From Prevotella sp. (lineage in GTDB: Bacteria; Bacteroidota; Bacteroidia; Bacteroidales; Bacteroidaceae), in assembly GCA_022773825.1 (NCBI GenBank), contig JALFOF010000105.1:1-64000 (forward strand): a DNA stretch of 64,000 bases. The letters run 5' to 3'. This document shows positions 55,398 to 64,000 of this stretch, one piece after another. Below the pieces are notes generated by a model. The model searched no databases, was not told the DNA's origin, and was given only the letters and a program-made list of their open reading frames with translations. Made by a program: the position numbers and the translations under genes. Position 1 is the stretch's first letter, and each line of letters begins with the position of its first letter.

Positions 55398-57917
55398 ATG
55401 AAAAAGAAGAAATATGTATTGTTTTCGTGCCTGATTGCCATGGGCGCAACGCAGGCACAGGCACAAAGTACGACCGTATCCAAGCCACAAGACAAAGGCG
55501 AAGAGACCGTGACTAACGTAGAAATAGACAACATCACGGTGACAGCGCCGCGCGGCATAGCGCGAAAGACGCCCATAGCCATGAGCAACGTGGACGCCAT
55601 ACAGGTGGACGAGAAGCTGGGCGGACAGGAGTTCCCAGAGGTATTAAACCAGACACCGGGCGTTTATGCCACGAAATTCAGCGGCGGACGAGGAGACTCT
55701 AAACTGAATGTGCGAGGCTTCCAGAACTACAACGTGGCGGTAATGATGAATGGCGTGCCCGTGAACGACATGGAATGGGGCGGCATATACTGGAGCAACT
55801 GGGCGGGATTGAGCGAAGTTGTGCGCTACGTGCAGGTGCAACGAGGACTCGGAGCAAGCAAGATAGCGGCGCCATCGGTAGGCGGAACGGTGAACATCGT
55901 GACCAAGACGACAGACTCAAAGAAAGGGGGCAGCGTGCTATACGGCATGGGTAACGATGGCTACAACACCTATTCGTTGGCTCTTTCCACTGGCTTGCTG
56001 CCAACAGGGTGGAACATGTCGGTGATGTTCACAAGGACATGGGGCAACGGATACATACAGGGAACGGAGTTCTCTGACTACACTTACTTCTTCTCCGTCA
56101 GCAAAAGGATTAACGACAGCCACCAACTGTCGGTGACAGGATTTGCCAGTCCGCAGTCGCACTACCAGCGTTCACAGTACGACGGGCTAAGTGTGGCTGG
56201 ATGGCAGAAGGCAAAAAACTTCATGAACGGCAAGAGCCAGTACAGGTATAACCCCACATACGGATTTGGAAAGAACGGCGAACGGAAGACGTCCGCATAC
56301 AACTACTACCACAAACCCCAGTTCTCCATGAACCACCAGTGGCAGATTAACGACAAGTCTTCGCTCAGTTCAGCGCTCTATCTCTCCATAGGACACGGCT
56401 ACGGCAACAGCGGTCAAGGCGTGAACTCAAGCTACGCAAACAACTGGTACGGCGCGAGCAACGGCGTACTGAACGAGGATTTCCACCACAGCGACGGCAC
56501 ATACGCCTACGATAAGGTGCAAGAGATAAACGAACAGAGCACCTCTGGCTCCAAGATGGTAATGGGACAGAGCTATAATAACCACGTGTGGTACGGACTG
56601 TTATCTACATATACCCGCAAGATAAACAAGGCCTTAAACCTCTATGCCGGAATAGACGTGAGGTCATATAAAGGCACCCACACAACAGAGATATCCGATT
56701 TGTACAACGGTGAGTACTACACCGACCTACGATACCGTAGCACCGTGAACCCAGAGCTTAACGCTAAGGCGGCGGACCCAGCGTGGCAATACGAGAAACT
56801 CGGCGTGGGAGACATCGTAAACCGTGACTATGACAGCCATATAGCACAGCAAGGTGTGTTCGCTCAGATGGAATACAGCAAGAACGACAAGCTCTCTGCC
56901 TTCGTCTCTGGTACGCTGTCGAACTCCACTTACTGGCGATATGACCGCTTTTATTATGACGCTGACCATGCGGAATCAGACAAGGCGAGCTTCATAAGCG
57001 GCAGCATCAAGGGCGGAGCGAACTACAATATCGACAAGAACCATAACGTTTACGCCAACGTTGGCTTCGTGAGCCGCGCGCCGATATTTGCTGGTGGCGT
57101 GTTCCTCATGTCGCAATCAAGCAACGTTATCAACAAAGACGCTGTCAACGAGAAGACGATTTCAGCGGAAATAGGCTACGGTTACCACAACAACTGGCTG
57201 TCAGCGAACGTCAATGCCTACTATACGCTGTGGAAAGACAAGACAACCTCCAAGTCAGGATATACGAATAACAACACAGACCTGTTCACAATGTACCTCG
57301 AAGGCGTGGATGCGAGGCACATAGGAATAGAGTTTGACGCTGTGGCAAAGCCGATGTCATGGGTCACCCTCAGAGGTATGTTGTCCTTAGGCAGCTGGAA
57401 ATGGGTGAGCGACGCTAACGCCTACTTCTACAATTCCGCCAACCAGCCGCTGGCAAACCTCACCACTGGCGAGGTGGCAAGTGGCGTAGGAGCACCTGAC
57501 CACTTGCTGTTCACACTGAAACAGAATGGCAACCACGTTGGCGGGTCGGCGCAAACGACGATGGCTTTGGGCTCTGATTTCAACATAACGAAGAACTTTA
57601 CCATCGGCGCCACATACACCTACTACGCCCGTAACTATGCGGACTTCGCCATGCCAACAAGTGGTACGGGCACGGAACTGACGCTATCAGAGCCTTGGAA
57701 GATACCCGGAGCGGGGCAACTGGACCTCAATGCGCGCTATAACTTCATGCTTGGCACGTGCAAGGCTTCGCTATACGCCAACGTACAGAACCTCCTCGAC
57801 TACGAATACATAAAGGATGCCTACTACGACGGTACGCACAACGGCTGGGAAGACGCCTATCGCATATTCTATTCTTACGGCCGCACCTTCACCATGAAGT
57901 TGCGAGTGGAGTTCTGA
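55398..57917 (+). CDS. TonB-dependent outer membrane receptor
   Basis: ORF starts at 55230, but MKKKKYVLFSCLIAMGATQAQAQ is a clear signal peptide. Plug LNQTPGVYATKFSGGRGDSKLNVRGFQNYNVAVMMNGVPVNDMEWGGIYWSNWAGLSEVVRYVQVQRGLGASKIAAPSVGGTVNIVTK. Confidence 0.93.
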   Translation: MKKKKYVLFSCLIAMGATQAQAQSTTVSKPQDKGEETVTNVEIDNITVTAPRGIARKTPIAMSNVDAIQVDEKLGGQEFPEVLNQTPGVYATKFSGGRGDSKLNVRGFQNYNVAVMMNGVPVNDMEWGGIYWSNWAGLSEVVRYVQVQRGLGASKIAAPSVGGTVNIVTKTTDSKKGGSVLYGMGNDGYNTYSLALSTGLLPTGWNMSVMFTRTWGNGYIQGTEFSDYTYFFSVSKRINDSHQLSVTGFASPQSHYQRSQYDGLSVAGWQKAKNFMNGKSQYRYNPTYGFGKNGERKTSAYNYYHKPQFSMNHQWQINDKSSLSSALYLSIGHGYGNSGQGVNSSYANNWYGASNGVLNEDFHHSDGTYAYDKVQEINEQSTSGSKMVMGQSYNNHVWYGLLSTYTRKINKALNLYAGIDVRSYKGTHTTEISDLYNGEYYTDLRYRSTVNPELNAKAADPAWQYEKLGVGDIVNRDYDSHIAQQGVFAQMEYSKNDKLSAFVSGTLSNSTYWRYDRFYYDADHAESDKASFISGSIKGGANYNIDKNHNVYANVGFVSRAPIFAGGVFLMSQSSNVINKDAVNEKTISAEIGYGYHNNWLSANVNAYYTLWKDKTTSKSGYTNNNTDLFTMYLEGVDARHIGIEFDAVAKPMSWVTLRGMLSLGSWKWVSDANAYFYNSANQPLANLTTGEVASGVGAPDHLLFTLKQNGNHVGGSAQTTMALGSDFNITKNFTIGATYTYYARNYADFAMPTSGTGTELTLSEPWKIPGAGQLDLNARYNFMLGTCKASLYANVQNLLDYEYIKDAYYDGTHNGWEDAYRIFYSYGRTFTMKLRVEF

Positions 57918-57951
57918 TACTACCCTATCTAAAACCCAACACTACATTATT

Positions 57952-59226
57952 ATGAGACATACACATTATATATATATAGGGCTGGCGACGCTGGCGATGG
58001 CTTCTTGCGGCGACTTTAACGACAAACTGGACGGCTATTGCGAGGACGACTATAAGCCAAAGGACGTCAAAAGCATAAAATACGAGCTGACAAGCAGCGA
58101 CTATGCCATGCTCTCCACGCTGTCCGGCGACAACAATATCAAGGCTAACCAGTACTTTTCAAGTGCCGATGACGCTCACACCTACATCCCCCAGTGGCTG
58201 GCTTACACCTACCCGACGGCTGATGACGGCTCCAGCGTGACGGTAACATACTGGCAAAAGGGCGGCGCAAGCCACTATCTGGCACCGTTGGGCAAGGCTA
58301 CGACATACACAATGGTGGCTGGTGACGACGCAAGCGACATGGACGCGCTGCTGAAAAGGGTGAAACCCGAGGCTGCGAAAGACGACATTGTGCTGGTAAG
58401 CCCTGGCGGCGACGGTACCATGGCAGCATACCAGTACAGCGGAAGCGCATGGAGGACGTTCACAAACACCACGACTGACATAACAGTCCTGCCGCAATCG
58501 GTGTATAATTCGCTGGGCAGCACTTTCGTAGAGGATGCCGGCAGCGTGATACCCACGTTCTTGAAGACTACCTATCCCTATGCTTCCAACGACGACACGA
58601 AGACGGTGATATACTATTATAATAAGTATAAGGACATCGGCGCACGCCAATACACACTGGAAGGCGGTGAGTGGACACTCACGACACTGTCGGAAAAGGT
58701 GGTGACGGAGAAGACATCCGCCCCCTTTGTCCTTACCAACGGCGCGTGGACTTACGACCCGAGCGTGACAATCACACTGCCTTACGTAAAGCAAGACCCC
58801 ACGAGCAAGGTGTTCTACCAAGCTGCCACTGACTGGGTGTGGGACAATATCGACACTCCAGCTGGCGTAGCGAAGGGACAGGGCTACGTGAGCAAATGGG
58901 GCAACAACGACTATTACACCGGCAGCAGTGCGTACAACAGTTGCGTTGACTGGACTCCGAAGAACGCGAAGGCACAGAATGCCGCGGCTTTCGAGGGCAA
59001 GGCAGACGAGGAAATCATTGCGTTCATGCAGCAGAACCTCACCAAGGTGTGGGCGGAGGTGCTCAAGACGCAGTACCCCGACGCACGGCCGGTGGACGGA
59101 ATAGAGGTAATCTACACCGTGAACTTCACCGCAACGATGCCTAACACCGTAGCCTACACCATACAATACAAGGTGACGGGCAACGCGGAGTTCACGTATG
59201 TGGAAGGCTCCATGAAACAGAAATAA
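57952..59226 (+). CDS. Hypothetical surface/periplasmic lipoprotein
   Basis: 424 aa; lipobox LAMASCGDFNDKLDGY; co-directional and adjacent to the TonB receptor. Confidence 0.75.
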   Translation: MRHTHYIYIGLATLAMASCGDFNDKLDGYCEDDYKPKDVKSIKYELTSSDYAMLSTLSGDNNIKANQYFSSADDAHTYIPQWLAYTYPTADDGSSVTVTYWQKGGASHYLAPLGKATTYTMVAGDDASDMDALLKRVKPEAAKDDIVLVSPGGDGTMAAYQYSGSAWRTFTNTTTDITVLPQSVYNSLGSTFVEDAGSVIPTFLKTTYPYASNDDTKTVIYYYNKYKDIGARQYTLEGGEWTLTTLSEKVVTEKTSAPFVLTNGAWTYDPSVTITLPYVKQDPTSKVFYQAATDWVWDNIDTPAGVAKGQGYVSKWGNNDYYTGSSAYNSCVDWTPKNAKAQNAAAFEGKADEEIIAFMQQNLTKVWAEVLKTQYPDARPVDGIEVIYTVNFTATMPNTVAYTIQYKVTGNAEFTYVEGSMKQK

Positions 59227-59335
59227 AACGTAAGACACCACTATGCCACCGCCGCCAGCACCCCGCGCCCGAAACAGACGCGAGGAATGACGGCACTAAC
59301 AGACTTATTCATCCCATCAATACGCATTTATTGAT

Positions 59336-61294
59336 ATGCCAAGAATAAAATGGTTGCTTACCGTGATGCTCGTTGCATGGACAGCACTCGTACACGGCAA
59401 GACAGCGGAAGCGAAGACGGCGGAAGACAATTCCGTGGTTATCGTCTCCTCATACAACCCGGACGTGAAGAGCATCAACGAGAACGTGGCGGCATTCTAC
59501 GAAGAGTGCACAAGGCGGAAACTGCCCAACACGGTCGCTCTGGAAGACATACACGCCCAGAACCTGCCTGACTGCTTCAACTGGAAACACCGTATGTGGG
59601 GCGTACTGAAGAAGTATTACGAGAACGGCAAGAAGCCCGCGGTGATAGTATTGTTAGGCAACGAGGCCAACACCGCCTTCTTCTCACTGGACAGACCGGA
59701 GCTGAAAGCAACGCCGGTGGTGACGGGTATGGGCAGTGCGACGCTCATAAAACTGCCCGACAACGACACCATCGACCTGAAACAATGGAATCCTAAGGCC
59801 TACGACATCACCAAAGACCTCAAGGACTACAACATAGTCGGCGGCAGACTGTACCGCTACGACATCAAGAAGAACCTCGAACTGATAAGATACTTCTACC
59901 CCAAGCGCGACACGCTGGTATTCATCTCGGACAATACCCTCGGCGGACTGGCCATGAGGGCCACCTTCGCGGCGCAGGCAGAAGGCAACACCAAGTTCCA
60001 CATCAAGTACATCGACGGGCGCGCCTTCACCTTCCTCGACATCAACGACTACCTCGCAAACCTCGGGGACGGCTCGTTGCTGCTGGTCGGCACGTGGCGC
60101 ATAGACAGCTCCAACCGCTTCCTCGTGCGCAACACCACCTACACCCTCGGCGCAAACAACCCGCAACTGCCGGCATTCACGCTATCTGACGTGGGCATGG
60201 GGCACTGGACCGTGGGCGGATACTCACCGAAATACCACACCATGGGCAAGTATCTCGCCGATGACGTGGCAGACTTCCTAAAGACGGGGAGTAAGAAAAT
60301 GCCCACCATTGTGCCCAACAAATACATCTTCGACCACGACAGACTGGAGATGCTCGGGCTGTCACTCAACGGCTTCATGCAAGAATACAAGATGGTGAAC
60401 GAACCCGTTTCGCCGCTGGAAGAGTACAAAATGACCATCCTCGGCGTGCTGGGACTCATCGTAATACTGACCTGCAGCCTGCTGACCTCGCTCACCTTCC
60501 TGAAGAAAAGCAAGAAACTGCAAAAAGAACTGATAGTACACGGCAAGGAACTGGAGCAGATGAAGGAGACGGCGGAGGAGGCAATGCTCGCCGCCGAAGA
60601 GGCAAACATGATGAAGTCGCGCTTCATAGCCGACATGAGCCATGAGATACGCACGCCACTGAACGCCGTGATAGGCTTCGCGCAAGTGCTGACAAGCACG
60701 GCGATAGAAACCAGCGACGCGGAGAAAGCGGAGTTCGGGAAACTCATAATGCTCAACAGCGAACTGCTGCTGAAGCTCGTCAACGACATACTCGACATCT
60801 CCAAAATCGACACAGGCAGGCTACAACTCGAAATAAAGAAGGTGGACATAGTGCAACTATGCAACCAAGCCGCCGTGTCAGCCTCCGCAATCCCCAAGCC
60901 AGGCGTGGAGATACGCACGGAGACAAGCCTCGACAGCCTACTCATCGACACCGACAAGAACCGCCTGCTGCAAGTGATGTCGAACCTGTTGAACAACGCC
61001 AAGAAATGCACAGAGAAAGGTTCCATCACCATAAGGTTGGAACTGTCGGACGAAGAGGACGCGGTGATAGTAAGCGTGACCGACACTGGCTGCGGCATAC
61101 CAAAGGAAAAGGCGGAGGCGGTGTTTGAACGCTTCAAGAAGCTCGACGCCTTCAAGCAGGGAACAGGACTCGGCCTCGCCATATCGCGCTCCATAATAGA
61201 GCAACTCGACGGCAGGATATGGGTGGACACCACCTACACCGGCGGCGCAAGGTTCATCTTCTCCCACCCCATACACACCCCGGAAGCCAAATAA
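59336..61294 (+). CDS. Sensor histidine kinase with periplasmic ABC-type substrate-binding-like domain
   Basis: 652 aa; VVIVSSYNPDVKSINENVAAFYEE... periplasmic domain, TM at ILGVLGLIVILTCSLLTSLTFL, SHEIRTPLNAVIGFAQVL (HisKA), VTDTGCGIPKEKAEAVFERF, GTGLGLAISRSIIEQLDG (HATPase). Confidence 0.93.
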   Translation: MPRIKWLLTVMLVAWTALVHGKTAEAKTAEDNSVVIVSSYNPDVKSINENVAAFYEECTRRKLPNTVALEDIHAQNLPDCFNWKHRMWGVLKKYYENGKKPAVIVLLGNEANTAFFSLDRPELKATPVVTGMGSATLIKLPDNDTIDLKQWNPKAYDITKDLKDYNIVGGRLYRYDIKKNLELIRYFYPKRDTLVFISDNTLGGLAMRATFAAQAEGNTKFHIKYIDGRAFTFLDINDYLANLGDGSLLLVGTWRIDSSNRFLVRNTTYTLGANNPQLPAFTLSDVGMGHWTVGGYSPKYHTMGKYLADDVADFLKTGSKKMPTIVPNKYIFDHDRLEMLGLSLNGFMQEYKMVNEPVSPLEEYKMTILGVLGLIVILTCSLLTSLTFLKKSKKLQKELIVHGKELEQMKETAEEAMLAAEEANMMKSRFIADMSHEIRTPLNAVIGFAQVLTSTAIETSDAEKAEFGKLIMLNSELLLKLVNDILDISKIDTGRLQLEIKKVDIVQLCNQAAVSASAIPKPGVEIRTETSLDSLLIDTDKNRLLQVMSNLLNNAKKCTEKGSITIRLELSDEEDAVIVSVTDTGCGIPKEKAEAVFERFKKLDAFKQGTGLGLAISRSIIEQLDGRIWVDTTYTGGARFIFSHPIHTPEAK

Positions 61295-61446
61295 AAGCAA
61301 GCCTGGCAACACGGAGGCACGACCGAAAACGAACAGTAACATAACACATAAGCGCGCCACCCACATACCCACGGCAGACACGCCAAATGTTGACAAGTGA
61401 ATTAGTATAAACAATCAAAAACTGTCAAGCGATTTTAGGAAAAGAC

Positions 61447-61531
61447 AATAGCATAGCGATTACACTGCAATAGCATAGCGATTACAACACAATCGCATAG
61501 CGTTTACAGTGTAATCGCTATGCTTTTATCG
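61447..61531. repeat. 22-bp-period repeat array (family B), 3 direct copies plus 1 inverted
   Basis: AATAGCATAGCGATTACACTGC/AATAGCATAGCGATTACAACAC/AATCGCATAGCGTTTACAGTGT/AATCGCTATGCTTTTATCG. Confidence 0.92.
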
Positions 61532-61568
61532 CTGCACCACATACCGTCCGCAAAACAGACGGCACTCC

Positions 61569-61753
61569 AACCCAAAACTGACTGTACCCAAATCCAAAGC
61601 TGACCGCACCCAATTACAAAGCTGATTGCACTCAATTACAAAGCTGATTGCACCCAATTACAAAGCTGACAGCACCCAATTCCAAAGCTGATTGTACCTC
61701 ACACTAAAGCAGACAGCACTCTATCGAAGAGCCGTAACACTCTATCGAAGAGC
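61569..61753. repeat. 22-bp tandem repeat array (AATTACAAAGCTGATTGCACCC), 7-8 degenerating copies
   Basis: AAATCCAAAGCTGACCGCACCC/AATTACAAAGCTGATTGCACTC/AATTACAAAGCTGATTGCACCC/AATTACAAAGCTGACAGCACCC/AATTCCAAAGCTGATTGTACCT/CACACTAAAGCAGACAGCACTC/TATCGAAGAGCCGTAACACTC. Confidence 0.92.
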
Positions 61754-61818
61754 CCAGAATGGGCGACATAATACAGCACAGGGTGTAAACCCTGTGTATC
61801 GTGAGCCCCCCACCCCCT

Positions 61819-61857
61819 CTTCCCTTGCCATGCACCGACGGTGCATGGCAAGGGAAG
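61819..61857. repeat. Perfect 18-bp stem hairpin, 3-nt loop
   Basis: CTTCCCTTGCCATGCACC GAC GGTGCATGGCAAGGGAAG. Confidence 0.95.
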
Positions 61858-61956
61858 AAGAAAAGAATAGTTGATTTGCGACAACCATCGCAGTTAAAAA
61901 AACATAAAAACAGCCCCTCGCCATATCAAACCCATCCGTATATCAATAATTATGAG

Positions 61957-61964
61957 TAACTTTG
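61957..61964 (+). promoter_or_regulatory. Putative -7 box for the ribosomal protein operon
   Basis: TAACTTTG about 140 bp upstream of rplM; -33 box not clear. Confidence 0.5.
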
Positions 61965-61969
61965 CGGAC

Positions 61970-62103
61970 CGATTATTGCAGGGGTACACTTAGAGCCCCA
62001 CGGGTGATGGTGTTAATAGCCGTGCGTCTGGCCGCGCCGGTGGTTAGTGAATCCACTCCCGAAACAATGTTTTTTAGTAGTAATAAAATTATTAAAGTTA
62101 AGA
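61970..62103 (+). ncRNA. Candidate structured 5' leader of the rplM operon
   Basis: Long untranslated region with possible helices GGGG..CCCC (61981-61999) and GTGGTTAGTGAATCCAC (62040-62056). Confidence 0.4.
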
Positions 62104-62565
62104 ATGAACACTTTAAGTTACAAGACAGTCTCCATCAACAAGGAGAATGCAAAGAAGGAGTGGGTCGTTATTGATGCCTCAGATCAGGTAGTAGGCCGTC
62201 TCGCTTCAAAAGTGGCAAAGTTGCTTCGCGGTAAGTACAAGCCAACCTTCACTCCAAACGCTGATTGTGGCGACAACGTTATCATCATCAACGCAGCCAA
62301 GATTGTTTTCACGGGCAAGAAGGAAACAGAAAAGGTTTACACACGTTACACTGGCTACCCGGGCGGTCAGCGCTTCAACACACCCGCACAGCTCCGCAAG
62401 AGGAACGACGGCGGCGAGAGAATACTGCGCCACGCCGTGAAGGGTATGCTGCCAAAAGGACCCCTCGGCCGCTCACTCATGAACAACCTCTACATCTACG
62501 AGGGTACGGAGCACAAGCAGGAGGCACAGCAGCCCAAGGCAATCGACATCAACCAGTACAAATAA
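62104..62565 (+). CDS. rplM: 50S ribosomal protein L13
   Basis: MNTLSYKTVSINKENAKKEWVVIDASDQVVGRLASKVAKLLRGKYKPTFTPNADCGDNVIIINA. Confidence 0.98.
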   Translation: MNTLSYKTVSINKENAKKEWVVIDASDQVVGRLASKVAKLLRGKYKPTFTPNADCGDNVIIINAAKIVFTGKKETEKVYTRYTGYPGGQRFNTPAQLRKRNDGGERILRHAVKGMLPKGPLGRSLMNNLYIYEGTEHKQEAQQPKAIDINQYK

Positions 62566-62582
62566 AATAGATATACATCAAC

Positions 62583-62969
62583 ATGGAAGTAATAAACGCA
62601 ATCGGTCGTCGCAAGAGCGCTGTCGCTCGTGTATATCTCTCAGAGGGCACCGGCAAGATAACTATCAACAAGGTAGATTTCACACAATATTTCCCATCTG
62701 CCATACTCCAGTACGTAGTAAAGCAGCCACTGGAGCTGCTCGAAGTCGCTGAGAAGTACGACATCAAGGCAAACCTCGACGGTGGTGGCTTCACGGGTCA
62801 GAGCCAGGCACTGCGCCTCGCTATAGCACGCGCACTCGTAAAAATCAACGCCGAAGACAAAAAGACCCTCAAGACACAGGGCTTACTCACACGCGACTCA
62901 CGTGAGGTAGAGCGTAAGAAGCCAGGTCGTCCAAAGGCTCGCCGCCGCTTCCAGTTCTCTAAGCGTTAA
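62583..62969 (+). CDS. rpsI: 30S ribosomal protein S9
   Basis: 128 aa; MEVINAIGRRKSAVARVYLSEGTGKITINK...; C-terminus KKPGRPKARRRFQFSKR. Confidence 0.98.
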   Translation: MEVINAIGRRKSAVARVYLSEGTGKITINKVDFTQYFPSAILQYVVKQPLELLEVAEKYDIKANLDGGGFTGQSQALRLAIARALVKINAEDKKTLKTQGLLTRDSREVERKKPGRPKARRRFQFSKR

Positions 62970-63119
62970 ACCACGGGAACAGGAACACAAACGTTTAGCA
63001 TCTAAACCTGCCAGACTCTGCACTCCTTATTATATATACAAGGCGCAGGCTACTTGCAGGCTGATTCTAACAAAAAGAATTAAAAAGAAAGTAAACACAT
63101 TAAAAAGAAACAAAAGACA

Positions 63120-63869
63120 ATGTCAAGAACCAATTTTGATCAGTTACTCCAAGCTGGTTGCCACTTCGGCCACCTCCGTCGTAAATGGAACCCTGCCATG
63201 GCTCCCTACATCTTCATGGAGCGCAACGGCATCCACATCATCGACCTCCACAAGACCGTAGCCAAGGTTGACGAGGCCGCTGAGGCACTGAAGAACATAG
63301 CAAAGCAGGGCAAGAAGATACTGTTCGTCGCTACTAAAAAACAAGCTAAGGACGTAATAGCCGAGAAGGCACAGAGCGTCAATATGCCTTACATCAACGA
63401 GCGCTGGGCTGGTGGTATGCTCACCAACTTCCAGACCATACGTAAGGCAATCAAAAAAATGGCGAACATCGACAAACTGACCGCTGACGGAACATACAGC
63501 AACCTCTCAAAGCGTGAGCTCCTGCAGATTTCACGCCAGCGTGCTAAGCTGGAGAAGAACCTCGGTTCCATTGCCGACCTTACACGCCTGCCATCAGCTA
63601 TCTTCGTCGTTGACGTAGAAAAAGAGCACATCGCAGTGAAGGAGGCTCACCGCCTCGGCATACCTGTCTTCGGTATCGTTGATACAAACGCTGACCCCAA
63701 CAAAGTAGACTTCGCCATACCCGCGAACGATGACGCAAAGGATTCAGTGGATGTGATACTCGCCGCTTGCTGCGAAGCTATCAACGAAGGACTCCAGGAG
63801 CGCAAGGTAGAGAAGGCAGACGAGAAAGCTGCCGCTCAGCAGGAGGACCAGCCCAAGACAGCTGAATAA
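63120..63869 (+). CDS. rpsB: 30S ribosomal protein S2
   Basis: 249 aa; MSRTNFDQLLQAGCHFGHLRRKWNPAMAPYIFMERNGIHIIDLHKT. Confidence 0.98.
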   Translation: MSRTNFDQLLQAGCHFGHLRRKWNPAMAPYIFMERNGIHIIDLHKTVAKVDEAAEALKNIAKQGKKILFVATKKQAKDVIAEKAQSVNMPYINERWAGGMLTNFQTIRKAIKKMANIDKLTADGTYSNLSKRELLQISRQRAKLEKNLGSIADLTRLPSAIFVVDVEKEHIAVKEAHRLGIPVFGIVDTNADPNKVDFAIPANDDAKDSVDVILAACCEAINEGLQERKVEKADEKAAAQQEDQPKTAE

Positions 63870-63982
63870 GTCTTAACAGAACAACCGCATAGTCGCTTGG
63901 CTGCCAATGCCACAATAAGGCACCCTGACAACCAGGCGACTAAACGGAAATAAAACACTTAACCACAAACATTTTTCACACA

Positions 63983-64000
63983 ATGGCTATAACAATGGAA
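63983..64000 (+). CDS. tsf: Start of elongation factor Ts (truncated by window edge)
   Basis: ATGGCTATAACAATGGAA (MAITME) directly after rpsB; conserved rpsB-tsf order. Only 6 codons visible. Confidence 0.6.

Noticed and set aside
58159-59241. 360-aa minus-strand ORF opposite the 57952 lipoprotein, and 60139..61233 opposite the histidine kinase
   Set aside because: Both are antisense to genes with clear signal peptides or domains; no recognisable motifs of their own.
61692-61874. 60-aa ORF within the 22-bp tandem array and hairpin (and minus-strand 61699..61884)
   Set aside because: Reading frame created by tandem repeats and the palindrome; no start context or homology signal.

Overview
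Bacteroidetes/Bacteroidales-type chromosome segment, probably Prevotella-like. This rests on protein content, TTTG-N19-21-TAnnTTTG promoters and a T9SS SprA gene; the genus is inference. About 36 protein genes are supported: housekeeping (asnA, aroB, dacB-like, nadB, ruvA, mnmA, rsmA, purL, typA, and rplM-rpsI-rpsB with the start of tsf), the 2584-aa sprA, transporters, a B12-type TonB receptor plus beta-propeller lipoprotein pair, an ECF sigma operon, a run of plant-polysaccharide enzymes, and a TonB receptor/lipoprotein/histidine kinase set. No tRNA, rRNA, CRISPR array, prophage or intact IS was recognised. The most unusual content is intergenic. (1) About a dozen inverted-repeat arrays are built from degenerate octamers (TTTRGTKG in one arm, CMACYAAA in the other) around short loop cores that recur nearly identically at distant loci. 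(2) A second dispersed family has a 22-bp period (AAAAGCATAGCGATTACNNNGT) in 1-5 copies, and in one case supplies the stop codon of a gene. (3) A third 22-bp-period array lies before the ribosomal protein operon. Other notable items are an in-frame fusion of a cytosolic-type 2-hydroxyacid dehydrogenase to a signal peptide plus GH115 domain, with a short direct repeat at the junction; a GH97-like N-terminal remnant; and a MITE-like palindrome whose terminal 14-mer also occurs in a hairpin about 48 kb away. All readings are by eye; no searches were run.
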